Shown: positions 21,375 to 29,884, counted from the stretch's first letter. The stretch: 64,000 nucleotides of DNA from an uncultured Bacteroidales bacterium (GCA_900317845.1 ONII01000007.1:1-64000), one strand, 5' to 3'. Numbers and translations: made by a program. The notes: a model not told the origin generated them from the sequence alone.

Positions 21375-21396
21375 GTGTACTAATGAACTAATACAC
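21375..21396. promoter_or_regulatory. Candidate GntR (YtrA-type) operator
   Basis: Inverted repeat GTGTACTAAT ... ACTAATACAC, two mismatches between arms, with a 2-base centre. It starts two bases after the -7 box and covers the expected transcription start. YtrA-type GntR repressors bind sites of this GTGTA...TACAC kind, and a YtrA-type regulator is encoded in the same operon at 23058, so autoregulation is likely. Confidence 0.7.
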
Positions 21397-21406
21397 ACGC
21401 AAAGCT

Positions 21407-22231
21407 ATGATAAGTATCCAAAATCTTTCGTTCAGTTATGGCTCCAAAGGTGTTCTGAGGAACATTTCCACGGAGCTCAAAGGTGGTAACATTTACGGCC
21501 TGCTAGGGGAGAACGGCGTGGGTAAAACCACCCTCCTTACCCTTCTTTGCGGTTTAAAGAAGCCCGACACCGGCACCATCGAAACCGATGGCCGAGATCC
21601 CTTTGACCGTCAGCCCAGCCTGCTTGCAGAACAGTTCTATCTTCCGGACGAGGTTGCGCCGGTGCACAACCGCGCCAACCAGTTTGGCGTAGAGACCGGA
21701 GCCCTCTGGCCCAAGTATGACCATGGCAAGTTCCTCACCATCCTGAAGGAATTCGAGGTGGACGAGAACCAGCGCATGGACAACATGAGCGCCGGCCAGC
21801 TCAAGAAAACCTGGATTTCCTTCGCCCTCGCATGCAATGTGCGCCATTATTTTATGGACGAGCCCACCAACGGCCTGGACATTCCCTCCAAGTCGCAGTT
21901 CCGCAAAGCCATTACACGTTACACCAATGAGGATGCCTGCGTGGTCATCTCCACCCACCAGGTGCGAGACCTGGAGGAGATTATCGACCCCATCATTATC
22001 CTGGACAAGGAGGATGTACTGGTGAATGCGAGCCTGCAGACCATCAGCGAAAAACTGTTCTTTGACTATGGTACCACCCTCCATCCGGAGGCCCTGTACC
22101 TGGAACATACCCCCAGTGGCGCTATCCAGGTGTATCCCAATACCACCGGCGAGGAATCCAAGGTGAACCTGGAAGCCCTCTTCAATGCCGTGCACGCCCA
22201 CAAAGATGTTGTTAAAGCCTTATTCAAGTAG
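21407..22231 (+). CDS. ABC transporter ATP-binding protein
   Basis: 274 residues. Walker A GLLGENGVGKTTLL, signature MSAGQLKKTW (a variant of LSGGQ), Walker B HYFMDEPTNGLDIPS and switch ISTHQVRDLEE are all present, so it should be an active ATPase. It powers the membrane protein encoded directly downstream. The last 60 residues have no motif. It starts 11 bp after the GntR-type operator; the leader is short. Confidence 0.93.
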   Translation: MISIQNLSFSYGSKGVLRNISTELKGGNIYGLLGENGVGKTTLLTLLCGLKKPDTGTIETDGRDPFDRQPSLLAEQFYLPDEVAPVHNRANQFGVETGALWPKYDHGKFLTILKEFEVDENQRMDNMSAGQLKKTWISFALACNVRHYFMDEPTNGLDIPSKSQFRKAITRYTNEDACVVISTHQVRDLEEIIDPIIILDKEDVLVNASLQTISEKLFFDYGTTLHPEALYLEHTPSGAIQVYPNTTGEESKVNLEALFNAVHAHKDVVKALFK

Positions 22232-22235
22232 CCCT

Positions 22236-23054
22236 ATGACAAACGAAATTTTCCAAGGCCAGCGTTTCTGGACCTATTTCAAATACGATTTCATTCAAAT
22301 GTGGCGCAACCACGTGAAGGCGGCCGTGGGCATTGGTCTGTCCGGTCTCATCGCTTACTTCGTGGTGGTTCTTTTCAACCTTACCTTCAATGGCACCTGG
22401 CAGGGCCCCGGCATTGGGGGGCGCTTCGTGGTGTTCGCCCTGGCAGCAACTGCCCTGGAACTCTACTACACCCGTATCTACGGCTATCTCACGGAAAAAC
22501 GCAAAGGCAGCGCCTGGCTCATGCTGCCTGCTTCCACCTTTGAAAAATGGCTGTCCATGCTCATTATGGCCGCCATTGCCCTTCCGGTGCTGTTCCTCTG
22601 CGCATCGTTCCTGGTAGACAGCATTCTTTGCGCAGTGGATCCTTCCCTGGGCCAGTCCATGCTGGGCGTCATCGGCGGCGGCTGGAAGTCCATGATGGAA
22701 GCCCTTACGGATGTGAATTCCGACTACACGCTTACCCTCAATGTGGCGCCGCTGGGCTGGGCCATGGTGCTGAGCCTCATCGGGAACCTCCTGTATTTCC
22801 TCCTCTGCGGCATCTGCTTCAAACGTAACAAAATTCTGGGTGCCTTTGCCATCGCATTCGGCCTGAGTATCCTTTCTTCCATTATCATGAGCTACTTCAG
22901 TTTTGGATTTGTGACCCAGCTGGATGTGGACGATATGAACATTGCGCAAAGCAACATCAACACCTTCTTCTGGTGGATGAACGCGATTACGGCCCTTTTC
23001 ACCGTTGCCATGGTCGGCGGCATCTTCTGGCGCCTCAAAACCCTCAAGCATTAA
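22236..23054 (+). CDS. ABC transporter membrane protein
   Basis: 272 residues with about six hydrophobic segments (for instance AAVGIGLSGLIAYFVVVLF, FVVFALAATALELYY, WLSMLIMAAIALPVLFLCASF, GWAMVLSLIGNLLYFLLCG, and a C-terminal FWWMNAITALFTVAMVGGIFW). The residues TEKRKGSAWLMLPASTFEKWLS between the second and third segments match ABC-2-type permeases that accompany YtrA-type regulators. Substrate unknown; such systems often deal with cell-envelope stress. The ATG lies 5 bp after the ATPase stop and the gene ends 4 bp before the GntR gene. Confidence 0.85.
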   Translation: MTNEIFQGQRFWTYFKYDFIQMWRNHVKAAVGIGLSGLIAYFVVVLFNLTFNGTWQGPGIGGRFVVFALAATALELYYTRIYGYLTEKRKGSAWLMLPASTFEKWLSMLIMAAIALPVLFLCASFLVDSILCAVDPSLGQSMLGVIGGGWKSMMEALTDVNSDYTLTLNVAPLGWAMVLSLIGNLLYFLLCGICFKRNKILGAFAIAFGLSILSSIIMSYFSFGFVTQLDVDDMNIAQSNINTFFWWMNAITALFTVAMVGGIFWRLKTLKH

Positions 23055-23057
23055 GCC

Positions 23058-23396
23058 ATGGATTTTCACAGTGACAAACCCATCTATCTGCAAATTGCCG
23101 ATACCCTGTGCGAAAGCATCCTCTGCGGCACCTTAAAGGCCGAAGACCGGATTCCTTCCGTTCGCGAATACGGTGCGCAGATAGGCGTAAACCCCAATAC
23201 CGTGATGCGCACGTACGAGAAACTCACGGACGACGGCATCATCTACAACAAGCGCGGGATTGGCTATTTTGTATCGGCCGATGCCCATGAAAAGATCCTG
23301 GAGGCTCAAAAGGCCGATTTCATCTCCAAAGAAGTACCCGCCATCCGTCGCAAGATGGAACTGCTGGGACTGGACGCAAGCATCTTCAAAAACTAA
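23058..23396 (+). CDS. GntR-family transcriptional regulator, YtrA type
   Basis: 112 residues: the usual winged helix (PIYLQIADTLCESILCGTLK, RIPSVREYGAQIGVNPNTVM, RTYEKLTDDGIIYNKRGIGY) followed by a short two-helix dimerisation tail of about 40 residues, which defines the YtrA subgroup. It is the third gene of the ABC operon and probably represses it through the GTGTA...TACAC site at 21375. Confidence 0.95.
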   Translation: MDFHSDKPIYLQIADTLCESILCGTLKAEDRIPSVREYGAQIGVNPNTVMRTYEKLTDDGIIYNKRGIGYFVSADAHEKILEAQKADFISKEVPAIRRKMELLGLDASIFKN

Positions 23397-23403
23397 AAAC
23401 GAT

Positions 23404-24090
23404 ATGAAAAAAGTACTAAGCGCCCTGTGCGCACTCGCCCTCATCAGTTGCACCTGGAACGTGCACATCGGCAATGGCAAAAACGGAAAAACCGTCACCT
23501 GCAAAGGCCCCGTTGTAACCCGGACTTTTGATCTGGCCGATTTTAACGCGATTCTCATCAACGGTCACGCAGACCTGGAATTCACCCAGACCGACGGCAC
23601 TTTTGGCGTAAGCGTAACAGCCAATGAAGAAGTGTTTCAGCACCTGAACTACCGCGTGGAAAACGGTACGCTTATTCTGGAAACCATTGATAAAGTCAAT
23701 ATCCGCGCCGACGAATACGACATCTGTATAAGCGCACCTGCACTCACAAGCATCGAGGTGAACGGCGCTACCGATACCAAGATTGCCGCGCTGAACCAGC
23801 CGGGGAATCTGGAGATGGAGATCAATGGCGCCGGCGACATGGAACTCAAGAATATTACCGTTCCGGAACTCAGCGTAGAGATTAACGGCGCTGCAGACCT
23901 GGAATGCAAAGGGCTGAACGTGGGCAAACTGAGTATAGAGGTAAATGGAGCAGGCGACGTGGAGCTTTCCGGTAAGGCGCAAAGCTGCACCCTGAATGTG
24001 TCCGGCGCAGGGGACATTGATGCCCGCCAGCTGGATTGTGAGGCTATTGAGACCCACAAGGCCGGTCTGGCCTCCATTAAGACTAAGTAG
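23404..24090 (+). CDS. Head-GIN domain (DUF2807) lipoprotein
   Basis: 228 residues. Lipobox LISC gives a lipidated Cys at residue 17. The body is the repeating beta-helix of DUF2807: FDLADFNAILINGHADLEF, then several turns of V.GA.D..... (VNGATDTKIAAL, INGAGDMELKNI, INGAADLECKGL, VNGAGDVELSGKA, SGAGDIDARQL). It should be an exposed periplasmic or surface protein; function unknown. It follows the GntR gene by 7 bp and is likely co-transcribed with the ABC transporter. It overlaps the convergent AraC-type gene by 8 bp. Confidence 0.88.
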   Translation: MKKVLSALCALALISCTWNVHIGNGKNGKTVTCKGPVVTRTFDLADFNAILINGHADLEFTQTDGTFGVSVTANEEVFQHLNYRVENGTLILETIDKVNIRADEYDICISAPALTSIEVNGATDTKIAALNQPGNLEMEINGAGDMELKNITVPELSVEINGAADLECKGLNVGKLSIEVNGAGDVELSGKAQSCTLNVSGAGDIDARQLDCEAIETHKAGLASIKTK

Positions 24091-24520
24091 AATGCTGCGC
24101 GCGCCAGGCTGCCGGGGTGAGGCCCGTCACCGATTTGAATTGATGGGAGAAATTGCCTCTGTCCCGGTAGCCCACGCGCAGCGCAATGTATGAAGCGGGC
24201 GTTTCCGGTTCTGCCAGAAGCAGCTCCTGCGCATCCTGAATGCGCAGCTGCGTACGGAAAGAGCGAAAGTCCTCTCCACGCATGGCGAAATACCTGAAGA
24301 GTGTAGCGGAATCTGTACCGATATGCGCAGCCGACTCCTCGATGGTCCGGTCCGGAAGACGGTAACCTTTACCGTTCACCCAGGTCCGGACCAGTTTTTC
24401 TACCCGTTTTACGGTGTCCGGAAGGAGGGGTGTGGACGCGGAAAAAGAAGGAGCCTGCTCCTTTTTGTTGAACAGGCTCCTGAAGGAATCTTGGAAGAAT
24501 TTCTTACCAGCCCAGGACAT
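24083..24520 (-). CDS. AraC-type helix-turn-helix protein
   Basis: 145 residues. The C-terminal 100 residues carry two helix-turn-helix units of the AraC family: RTIEESAAHIGTDSATLFRYF and ASYIALRVGYRDRGNFSHQF, ending in KSVTGLTPAAWR. The N-terminal part is short and positively charged, with no sensor domain. The ATG at 24520 lies inside the end of the deoxyhypusine-synthase-like gene, so the two are probably co-transcribed. Target unknown. Confidence 0.82.
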   Translation of the reverse strand: MSWAGKKFFQDSFRSLFNKKEQAPSFSASTPLLPDTVKRVEKLVRTWVNGKGYRLPDRTIEESAAHIGTDSATLFRYFAMRGEDFRSFRTQLRIQDAQELLLAEPETPASYIALRVGYRDRGNFSHQFKSVTGLTPAAWRAQHST

Positions 24521-25472
24521 AGGCGAAGATGAGCGGTGCCACAATGGTGGCATCACTTTCCACAATGAACTTGGGCGTATCCGGTGCCAGCTTGCCCCAG
24601 GTGATTTTCTCGTTGGGAACAGCGCCGGAATAAGAACCGTAAGAAGTGGTGGAGTCCGAGATTTGGCAGAAATAGGCCCAGAGGGGAGTGCCTTCCCAGC
24701 CCAGATCCTGCTCCATCATGGGAACGCAGCAGATGGGGAAATCTCCGGCGGTGCCGCCGCCGATCTGGAAGAAGCCGACGCCGGGGGCGTTCTTCTTGTA
24801 CCAGTCCACGAGGAACATCATCACTTCTACGCCCTGGATAACCATGTGCGGGTCATACTCACCGCGAATGACGTGGGCGGTGAAGATGTTGCCGGTGGTG
24901 CAGTCTTCCCAGGCCGGGCAGATGATGGGGATGTTCTTTTCACAGGCGGCCACCACCCAGCTGTCCTTGGGGTCAATCTCATAGTACTGCTTGAGAACGC
25001 CGCTGCGGATCATCTGGTAGATGAACTCGTACGGGAGATATCTCTTGCCTTCTGCCTTGGCCTTGTCCCACACCTCTACCAGGTGTTTTTCCAGGCGGCG
25101 GAAAGCTTCCTCTTCCGGGATGCAGGTATCCGTGACACGGTTGTAGTGGTTGTCCAGCAGTTCCTGCTCCTGTTTGGGGGTGAGGTCGCGGTAGCCGGGC
25201 ACACGGTAATAGTGGCTGTGGGCCACCAGGTTCATGATGTCTTCCTCCAGGTTGTTTGCACTGCAGCAAACGAAGGCGATTTTATCCTGACGGATCATTT
25301 CTGCCAGGGAGAGGCCCAGTTCTGCGGTGGACATGGCACCGGCCATGGCCAGGAACATTTTGCCACCCTTGTTCAGGAGATCTTCATAGGCCTTTGCAGC
25401 GTCTACCAGGGCTGCGGAATTGAAATGACGGTAGTGATGGGTAATGAATTGAGAGATAGGTCCCTTTTCCAT
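24504..25472 (-). CDS. Deoxyhypusine synthase-like protein
   Basis: 322 residues of the DHS fold: FLAMAGAMSTAELGLSLAEMI, CCSANNLEEDI, YDPHMVIQGVEVM, FFQIGGGTAGDFP, and near the end ITWGKLAPDTPK ... FIVESDATIVAPLIFAYVLG. Lys294 in WGK aligns with the lysine that forms the enzyme-imine intermediate in eukaryotic DHS, so the aminobutyl-transfer chemistry from spermidine appears intact. Bacteria lack eIF5A, the normal acceptor, so the product may be a polyamine such as homospermidine or another modified target. A minus-strand TAATTTTG box lies 62 bp upstream. Confidence 0.9.
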   Translation of the reverse strand: MEKGPISQFITHHYRHFNSAALVDAAKAYEDLLNKGGKMFLAMAGAMSTAELGLSLAEMIRQDKIAFVCCSANNLEEDIMNLVAHSHYYRVPGYRDLTPKQEQELLDNHYNRVTDTCIPEEEAFRRLEKHLVEVWDKAKAEGKRYLPYEFIYQMIRSGVLKQYYEIDPKDSWVVAACEKNIPIICPAWEDCTTGNIFTAHVIRGEYDPHMVIQGVEVMMFLVDWYKKNAPGVGFFQIGGGTAGDFPICCVPMMEQDLGWEGTPLWAYFCQISDSTTSYGSYSGAVPNEKITWGKLAPDTPKFIVESDATIVAPLIFAYVLGW

Positions 25473-25534
25473 TTTTTTAATACATTTCCGCAGGGCGAAG
25501 CCAGTCTTTGACTTCCAACCGTGCAGATTATGGG

Positions 25535-25542
25535 CAAAATTA
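25535..25542 (-). promoter_or_regulatory. -7 promoter box of the deoxyhypusine synthase-like gene
   Basis: TAATTTTG on the minus strand; divergent from the box at 25555. Confidence 0.55.
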
Positions 25543-25554
25543 GAAAATTATTAC

Positions 25555-25562
25555 TAAATTTG
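25555..25562 (+). promoter_or_regulatory. -7 promoter box of the aryl-polyene-type cluster
   Basis: TAAATTTG, 28 bp before the first gene of the lipid cluster. The next clear box on this strand is at 29873. Confidence 0.6.
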
Positions 25563-25590
25563 CAAGACGTAAAACCTACCTACCAAGAAG

Positions 25591-26679
25591 ATGCATTTCT
25601 TCCCGAGCATAGAAAAAGCATACACGCAAAATCATTTGGGCGCATGCGAAGCGCAGCGTCTCGCGGAATACATCGCCTTCGGGCCCGTTGTATTCCAGGT
25701 GAGCCGCCTTATGCTCAAGCTGGGAATCCTGGAAATGCTGCGGGAAACGCCTGCTACAACGGCGGAAATCGCCCAAAAGACAGGGCTCAGCATCTATGCC
25801 GCCAAAATCCTGCTGGAAGCATCTCTTTCCATTGGTACGGTCATTATCGACAAGGAGGACAAATTCCATCTCACCAAAACCGGCTGGTTCCTGCTGACGG
25901 ACACAGCCACAAAGGTGAACATGGACTTTAACCAGGACGTCAATTACCTGGGCCTTTTCCACTTGGAAGAATCCCTCAAGGAAGGCCGTCCGGCCGGTCT
26001 GGCGCAATTTGGCTCCTGGCCCACCATTTACGAGGGCCTTGCCTCCCTTCCGGAGCAGGCGCAAAAAAGCTGGTTCGGCTTCGACCATTATTACTCGGAC
26101 AACTCCTTTGAGGATGCCCTCAAGATTGTTTTTTCCTATCAGCCCGGCAAAATCCTGGACGTGGGCGGCAATACCGGCCGCTTTGCCCAGCGCTGCGTTG
26201 CCAAGGACCCTGCCGTGGACGTTACCGTAGCGGATCTTCCCCAGCAAATCGGGCTCATGAAAAAGGCCATTGCCGATAATCCGGAGGCCGGCCGCATCCA
26301 CGGCATAGAGATGAACCTGCTGGATCCGTCCTGCACCTTCCCGCAAGGCCTGCAGCCGGATATCATCTGGATGAGCCAGTTCCTGGACTGCTTCGGCGAG
26401 GAACAAATCGTCTCCATCCTGCGACGGGCCGCCAAGGTGATGGCTCCGCATGCGCGGCTGCTCATCATGGAAACCCTCTGGGACCGCCAGAAGTACGAGA
26501 CAGCCGCCTTCTGTCTCACCCTGACCAGCGTCTATTTTACCGCGCTTGCCAACGGAAATTCAAAAATGTACCATTCGGAGGACCTCGTGCGCCTGGTGGA
26601 TGCCGCCGGACTACAGGTGGAACAGATCCACGACAACCTGGGGCTGGGTCACAGCATTTTGGTATGCAAAATCAAATAA
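25591..26679 (+). CDS. SAM-dependent O-methyltransferase
   Basis: 362 residues of the class I plant-type O-methyltransferase layout: an N-terminal helical dimerisation/winged-helix part (LKLGILEMLRETPATTAEIA), then the SAM fold with GKILDVGGNTGRFAQ, VTVADLPQQIGLM, DIIWMSQFLDCFGEEQIV and LLIMETLWDRQ. In Bacteroidota aryl-polyene/flexirubin clusters such an enzyme decorates the aromatic head group; here it is the first gene. It is followed after 22 bp by an acyl carrier protein. Confidence 0.85.
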   Translation: MHFFPSIEKAYTQNHLGACEAQRLAEYIAFGPVVFQVSRLMLKLGILEMLRETPATTAEIAQKTGLSIYAAKILLEASLSIGTVIIDKEDKFHLTKTGWFLLTDTATKVNMDFNQDVNYLGLFHLEESLKEGRPAGLAQFGSWPTIYEGLASLPEQAQKSWFGFDHYYSDNSFEDALKIVFSYQPGKILDVGGNTGRFAQRCVAKDPAVDVTVADLPQQIGLMKKAIADNPEAGRIHGIEMNLLDPSCTFPQGLQPDIIWMSQFLDCFGEEQIVSILRRAAKVMAPHARLLIMETLWDRQKYETAAFCLTLTSVYFTALANGNSKMYHSEDLVRLVDAAGLQVEQIHDNLGLGHSILVCKIK

Positions 26680-26701
26680 TAACTCTTATATTTAAACAAT
26701 T

Positions 26702-26944
26702 ATGACTATCGACGAAATTTACGAGAAAGTGAACGAATTCCTGGTGGAAGACCTGGAAATTGAAGAAAGCAAAATCAGCGAGGATGCCCGCCTGAAAGAG
26801 GACCTGGGTATCGACTCCCTGGAAGTGGTGGACGTTGTTGTCCTGGTGGAAGAGCAGTTCGGCTTCAAGATGAAACCGGAAGACTTCAAGGAACTCATCA
26901 CCCTGGACGATTTCTGCAAATTCATCGCTGCCCGTATTGGCTAA
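26702..26944 (+). CDS. Acyl carrier protein
   Basis: 80 residues, typical acidic four-helix carrier. LKEDLGIDSLEVVDVVVLVE contains the phosphopantetheine serine, Ser39. It overlaps the acyltransferase start by 8 bp. It carries the growing polyene or aryl starter for the ketosynthases of the cluster and is one of two carriers in the + strand cluster. Confidence 0.96.
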   Translation: MTIDEIYEKVNEFLVEDLEIEESKISEDARLKEDLGIDSLEVVDVVVLVEEQFGFKMKPEDFKELITLDDFCKFIAARIG

Positions 26945-27827
26945 TCAGGAAGGCACGCGTGCGTGGCGTGGCTCCACGGACGGAACCCCGTGGATGCAGC
27001 GGTCGCTGCTGTCCATGGTAAGAGTATGTCCTCTGTGGCTCAGCTACGGAATCATGTCACTGGCCATCCCATTCTATGTACTGTTTGACGGACGGGGCCG
27101 AAGGGCCTCGTACCGTTTTTTCCGCAAAAGAATGGGCTATGGTCCAGTGCATAGTTGTGCATGCGTATTCCGCAACATGTACGGCATGGGGAAGCTGGTC
27201 ATGGACCGCTTCAGCGCCTATGCCGGCAAACGTTTCCGGATGAGTGCGGAGGGCAGGGAACTGTTCGAGAACCTGGCCGCAGAACCCGGCGCATTCATGA
27301 TGCTGGGATCGCATTTGGGACATTTCGAGATGGTGGGCTACATGATGCCGTCCCCCCGTCCCATCAAGGTGCTGGTCTATGCCGGCGAAACGGCCACCGT
27401 CATGCAAAACCGCAGCCGGATGTTCGCCGCCACCCAGATAGAAATGGTTCCGGTCAAGGAAGACCTGTCCCACCTGTTCATCCTGAACAACGCCCTGGCG
27501 GACGGAGAAATCGTCTCCCTCCCGGCCGACCGTCCCTTCGGGTCGCACAAGGTATTCCGCCTCCCTTTTTTAGGAGCCGATGCCAACTTCCCGCAAGGTC
27601 CGTTCATCCTGGCCGCCCAGCGTGAGGTTCCGGTTCTTGTCGCATTTGCGATTAAGGAAAACCGCAGCACCTATCACATCGTGATGCGCAGGCTGGAGAT
27701 CCCCCAGGAGGGGACATCGGCGCAACGGGCAAAAGCATTGGCTGTCAGCTATGTTTCCATCTTGGAGACCATGGCTCGCCGCTATCCGGAACAATGGTAT
27801 AACTTTTTTGATTTTTGGGCCGAATGA
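26937..27827 (+). CDS. Lysophospholipid/lipid A-type acyltransferase
   Basis: 296 residues of the LpxL/HtrB-like family. Marks are the start WRGSTDGTPWMQRSLL typical of aryl-polyene cluster members, the active-site box GSHLGHFEMVGYM (HX4E), VSLPADRPFGSHK and FLGADANFPQGPF. It likely attaches the polyene to a lipid or moves an acyl chain at the inner membrane. The start is probably TTG at 26937, overlapping the carrier protein gene; the next ATG would remove the conserved WRGSTDGTPW segment. Confidence 0.85.
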   Translation: MANQEGTRAWRGSTDGTPWMQRSLLSMVRVCPLWLSYGIMSLAIPFYVLFDGRGRRASYRFFRKRMGYGPVHSCACVFRNMYGMGKLVMDRFSAYAGKRFRMSAEGRELFENLAAEPGAFMMLGSHLGHFEMVGYMMPSPRPIKVLVYAGETATVMQNRSRMFAATQIEMVPVKEDLSHLFILNNALADGEIVSLPADRPFGSHKVFRLPFLGADANFPQGPFILAAQREVPVLVAFAIKENRSTYHIVMRRLEIPQEGTSAQRAKALAVSYVSILETMARRYPEQWYNFFDFWAE

Positions 27828-28255
27828 AACCCTTTAGCGACATTCCCATTGGCGAATTACTGCCCCAACAGCCCCCGTTCCGCTTTGTCGATTCCCTGGA
27901 GGAGTACACGGCGGAACTGGCCCGTATCCGCTTTACGCCGGAGGAAGGAAAGAACCTTCTCATGGAGGACGGCTGCCTGAGTGCTGCCGGGCTCATGGAA
28001 CACATGGCCCAGTGCAGTGCCGTACGGGTAGGGTATTACAACAAATTCATCCTTAAGCTGCCGGTGAAGATTGGCTATATCGGCCAGTTCCGGAAACTGA
28101 AGATTGCGCGTCTCCCCAAGGCAGGGGAAACCCTGGAGACCACCATTTACCTCAAGGAAGAAGTTTATAACATTACCATGGTAGACGCCGAGGTGCGGAT
28201 TGGCGATGAAGTCATTGCCACCGCGTCCCTCAAGAGCGCCGTCAAGGATGACTAA
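27824..28255 (+). CDS. 3-hydroxyacyl-ACP dehydratase-like protein
   Basis: 143 residues of the hotdog fold (FabZ/ApeP-like). It begins PFSDIPIGELLPQQPPFRFVDSL, where the segment LLPQ.PPFR.VD matches the FabZ N-terminus. GLMEHMAQCSAVRVGYYN is the central helix with a catalytic-type Glu/His pair. It probably dehydrates beta-hydroxyacyl chains during polyene extension. The ATG overlaps the acyltransferase stop, and its own stop overlaps the ketosynthase start. Confidence 0.82.
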   Translation: MKPFSDIPIGELLPQQPPFRFVDSLEEYTAELARIRFTPEEGKNLLMEDGCLSAAGLMEHMAQCSAVRVGYYNKFILKLPVKIGYIGQFRKLKIARLPKAGETLETTIYLKEEVYNITMVDAEVRIGDEVIATASLKSAVKDD

Positions 28256-29372
28256 AGTCTTTTGCACAGGATGCGGCGTAGTTACGCCGGTTGGGGACAC
28301 CCCGGAAGCGGTGTTCCTGGCCGTGCGTGCCGGCCGCTCTGCACTGCAGCTTTATCCGGCCCAGCCGGAGCCGTATATGGCTTCGCTCCTGAGTCGGGAA
28401 GGTTTCAATGGGCCATCTTTCTTTGAGCACATTGCCATTGAAGCTGCCCGCAAAGCCGTGGCACAGGCGGGATTGGACCCGTCCGGCCCGCGTGTCGGGA
28501 TGGTGCTTTCCACCATCAAAGGCAATGTGGAACAAATTGACAGCGAGGATGTTTCGCTGGCGGCAGCAGCCACCCGCATAGCTGCCAAATTAGGAGTTAC
28601 CAGCAAGCCAGTAGTAGTGTCCAACGCCTGTATCTCCAGCCTGGCTGCTTTAATACAAGGCATGCGTATGCTCCGCTCCGGTGCGTACGACCACGTCATC
28701 GTAGTGGGGGCGGAAGTGCAGTCCCGTTTCATCGTCACCGGTTTCCAGTCCCTGAAAGCGTTGTCGCTGCAAGCCTGCAAGCCCTTCGATGCGGCCCGGG
28801 ACGGACTGAACCTGGGCGAAGCCGCTGCAGCCATGGTGCTGCGCGCAGAGATGCCCGGTCAAGCCGGGCATGACGGCGTCATGGCCGACACCGATCGGCC
28901 ATCTCTTTGGGAACTGGTCGATGGAGCCGTACGGAACGATGCCAATCACATTTCGGGGCCCTCACGGACCGGCGAGGGCAGTTACAATGCCCTCAAATAC
29001 CTGCTTCCGCTGGTCAATCGGGAGCAACTCGCCTTTGTGAACGTCCATGGCACGGCCACGCGTTACAACGACGAGATGGAAGCCATCGCCCTTGAACGGG
29101 CCGGACTACTGGATGTGCCCGTGAACGCCCTGAAAGGCATTTTCGGCCATACCATGGGCGCTGCCGGCATCCTGGAATCCATTGTGTCGATGCAGGCCTG
29201 CGACGCAGGCATGGTGCTGCCCACCCAAGGCTTTTCGGAGTTAGGAGTGAGCCGCCCGGTGTGGGTATCGGCACAGGAAATGTCTACCCACGGAACGGAA
29301 TTCATCAAACTGCTTTCCGGCTTTGGTGGCGTAAACGGAGCCCTGCTCTTCAGAAAAGGAGGTGCACGATGA
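28248..29372 (+). CDS. Beta-ketoacyl synthase I (aryl-polyene type)
   Basis: 374 residues. The catalytic triad is complete: Cys128 (VVSNACISSLAALIQGM), His267 (VNVHGTATRYND) and His301 (GIFGHTMGAAG). It ends SGFGGVNGALLF, the FGG.N..L loop of condensing enzymes. It condenses malonyl-ACP with the aryl/polyene chain. Two palindromic elements head to head (28848-28905) are translated as about EMPGQAGHDGVMADTDRPS after MVLRA, at a surface turn where related enzymes have only a few residues. The reading frame is intact. Confidence 0.9.
   Translation: MTKVFCTGCGVVTPVGDTPEAVFLAVRAGRSALQLYPAQPEPYMASLLSREGFNGPSFFEHIAIEAARKAVAQAGLDPSGPRVGMVLSTIKGNVEQIDSEDVSLAAAATRIAAKLGVTSKPVVVSNACISSLAALIQGMRMLRSGAYDHVIVVGAEVQSRFIVTGFQSLKALSLQACKPFDAARDGLNLGEAAAAMVLRAEMPGQAGHDGVMADTDRPSLWELVDGAVRNDANHISGPSRTGEGSYNALKYLLPLVNREQLAFVNVHGTATRYNDEMEAIALERAGLLDVPVNALKGIFGHTMGAAGILESIVSMQACDAGMVLPTQGFSELGVSRPVWVSAQEMSTHGTEFIKLLSGFGGVNGALLFRKGGAR
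28848..28875 (-). repeat. Intragenic palindromic element in ketosynthase I, reverse copy
   Basis: GAG-ATGCCCGG-TCAAG-CCGGGCAT-GACG; on the minus strand it reads CGTCATGCCCGG ... GGGCATCTC. One base separates it from the forward copy that follows. Confidence 0.85.
28877..28905 (+). repeat. Intragenic palindromic element in ketosynthase I, forward copy
   Basis: CGTC-ATGGCCGA-CACCGA-TCGGCCAT-CTC. Same ends as the reverse copy with a different stem. The two form a head-to-head pair of 58 bp inside the coding region. Confidence 0.85.
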
Positions 29373-29866
29373 AACACATGAGCATTCCTTCCGGAGCGGA
29401 CCTTGGCGCCCTGTACAGGCAGGTGGCGGGGGACTATCCCAAGTTCTTTAAGATGGATGTCCTGTCCAAACTGGGCTTCCTGCTTACGGAAATGCTGGTG
29501 GCCGATGAAACAGACCGGTTCCAGCCACGCGAGGACCGTGCCGTGCTGGTTTTCAGCCGGGAAGGCTGCGTAGCTAACGACCGCCATTATGCGGCTTCCA
29601 TGGCCGATTTCCCTTCGCCTGCGCTGTTTGTCTATACGCTGCCCAACATCGTCGCCGGCGAGATTGCCATCCGGAACAAGTATGCCGGAGAGACATCGGC
29701 CTATGTGCTGGAAAAATACGACGAGGAACAGTTGTGGGCCCTTGTACGCGAGGATTTTCAGGACCGCTGCACCCAAAGCGCGCTGGTTGCCTGGATCGAT
29801 TGCCCCTCGGATACGGTATGGCAGGCCGATGCCTGGCTGGTAAGCCGGGAAGAGATTCTCAAATGA
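29369..29866 (+). CDS. Ketosynthase-like half protein (no active-site Cys)
   Basis: 166 residues. VLVFSREGCVANDRHYAASM and SPALFVYTLPNIVAGEIAIRNKYAGET resemble the N-terminal half of condensing enzymes, where S.A.F...LPN...G.IAIR..F.GE leads into the active-site strand. Here the strand continues SAYVLEKYDEEQL with no catalytic Cys and the C-terminal half is missing. It is probably a non-catalytic partner or chain-length subunit of a ketosynthase. The ATG overlaps the upstream ketosynthase stop by 4 bp. Confidence 0.65.
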   Translation: MKHMSIPSGADLGALYRQVAGDYPKFFKMDVLSKLGFLLTEMLVADETDRFQPREDRAVLVFSREGCVANDRHYAASMADFPSPALFVYTLPNIVAGEIAIRNKYAGETSAYVLEKYDEEQLWALVREDFQDRCTQSALVAWIDCPSDTVWQADAWLVSREEILK

Positions 29867-29872
29867 TTTTTG

Positions 29873-29880
29873 TATTTTTG
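29873..29880 (+). promoter_or_regulatory. -7 promoter box inside the lipid cluster
   Basis: TATTTTTG, four bases before the ATG of the second carrier protein, so this transcript would be leaderless. Confidence 0.5.
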
Positions 29881-29884
29881 CAAT

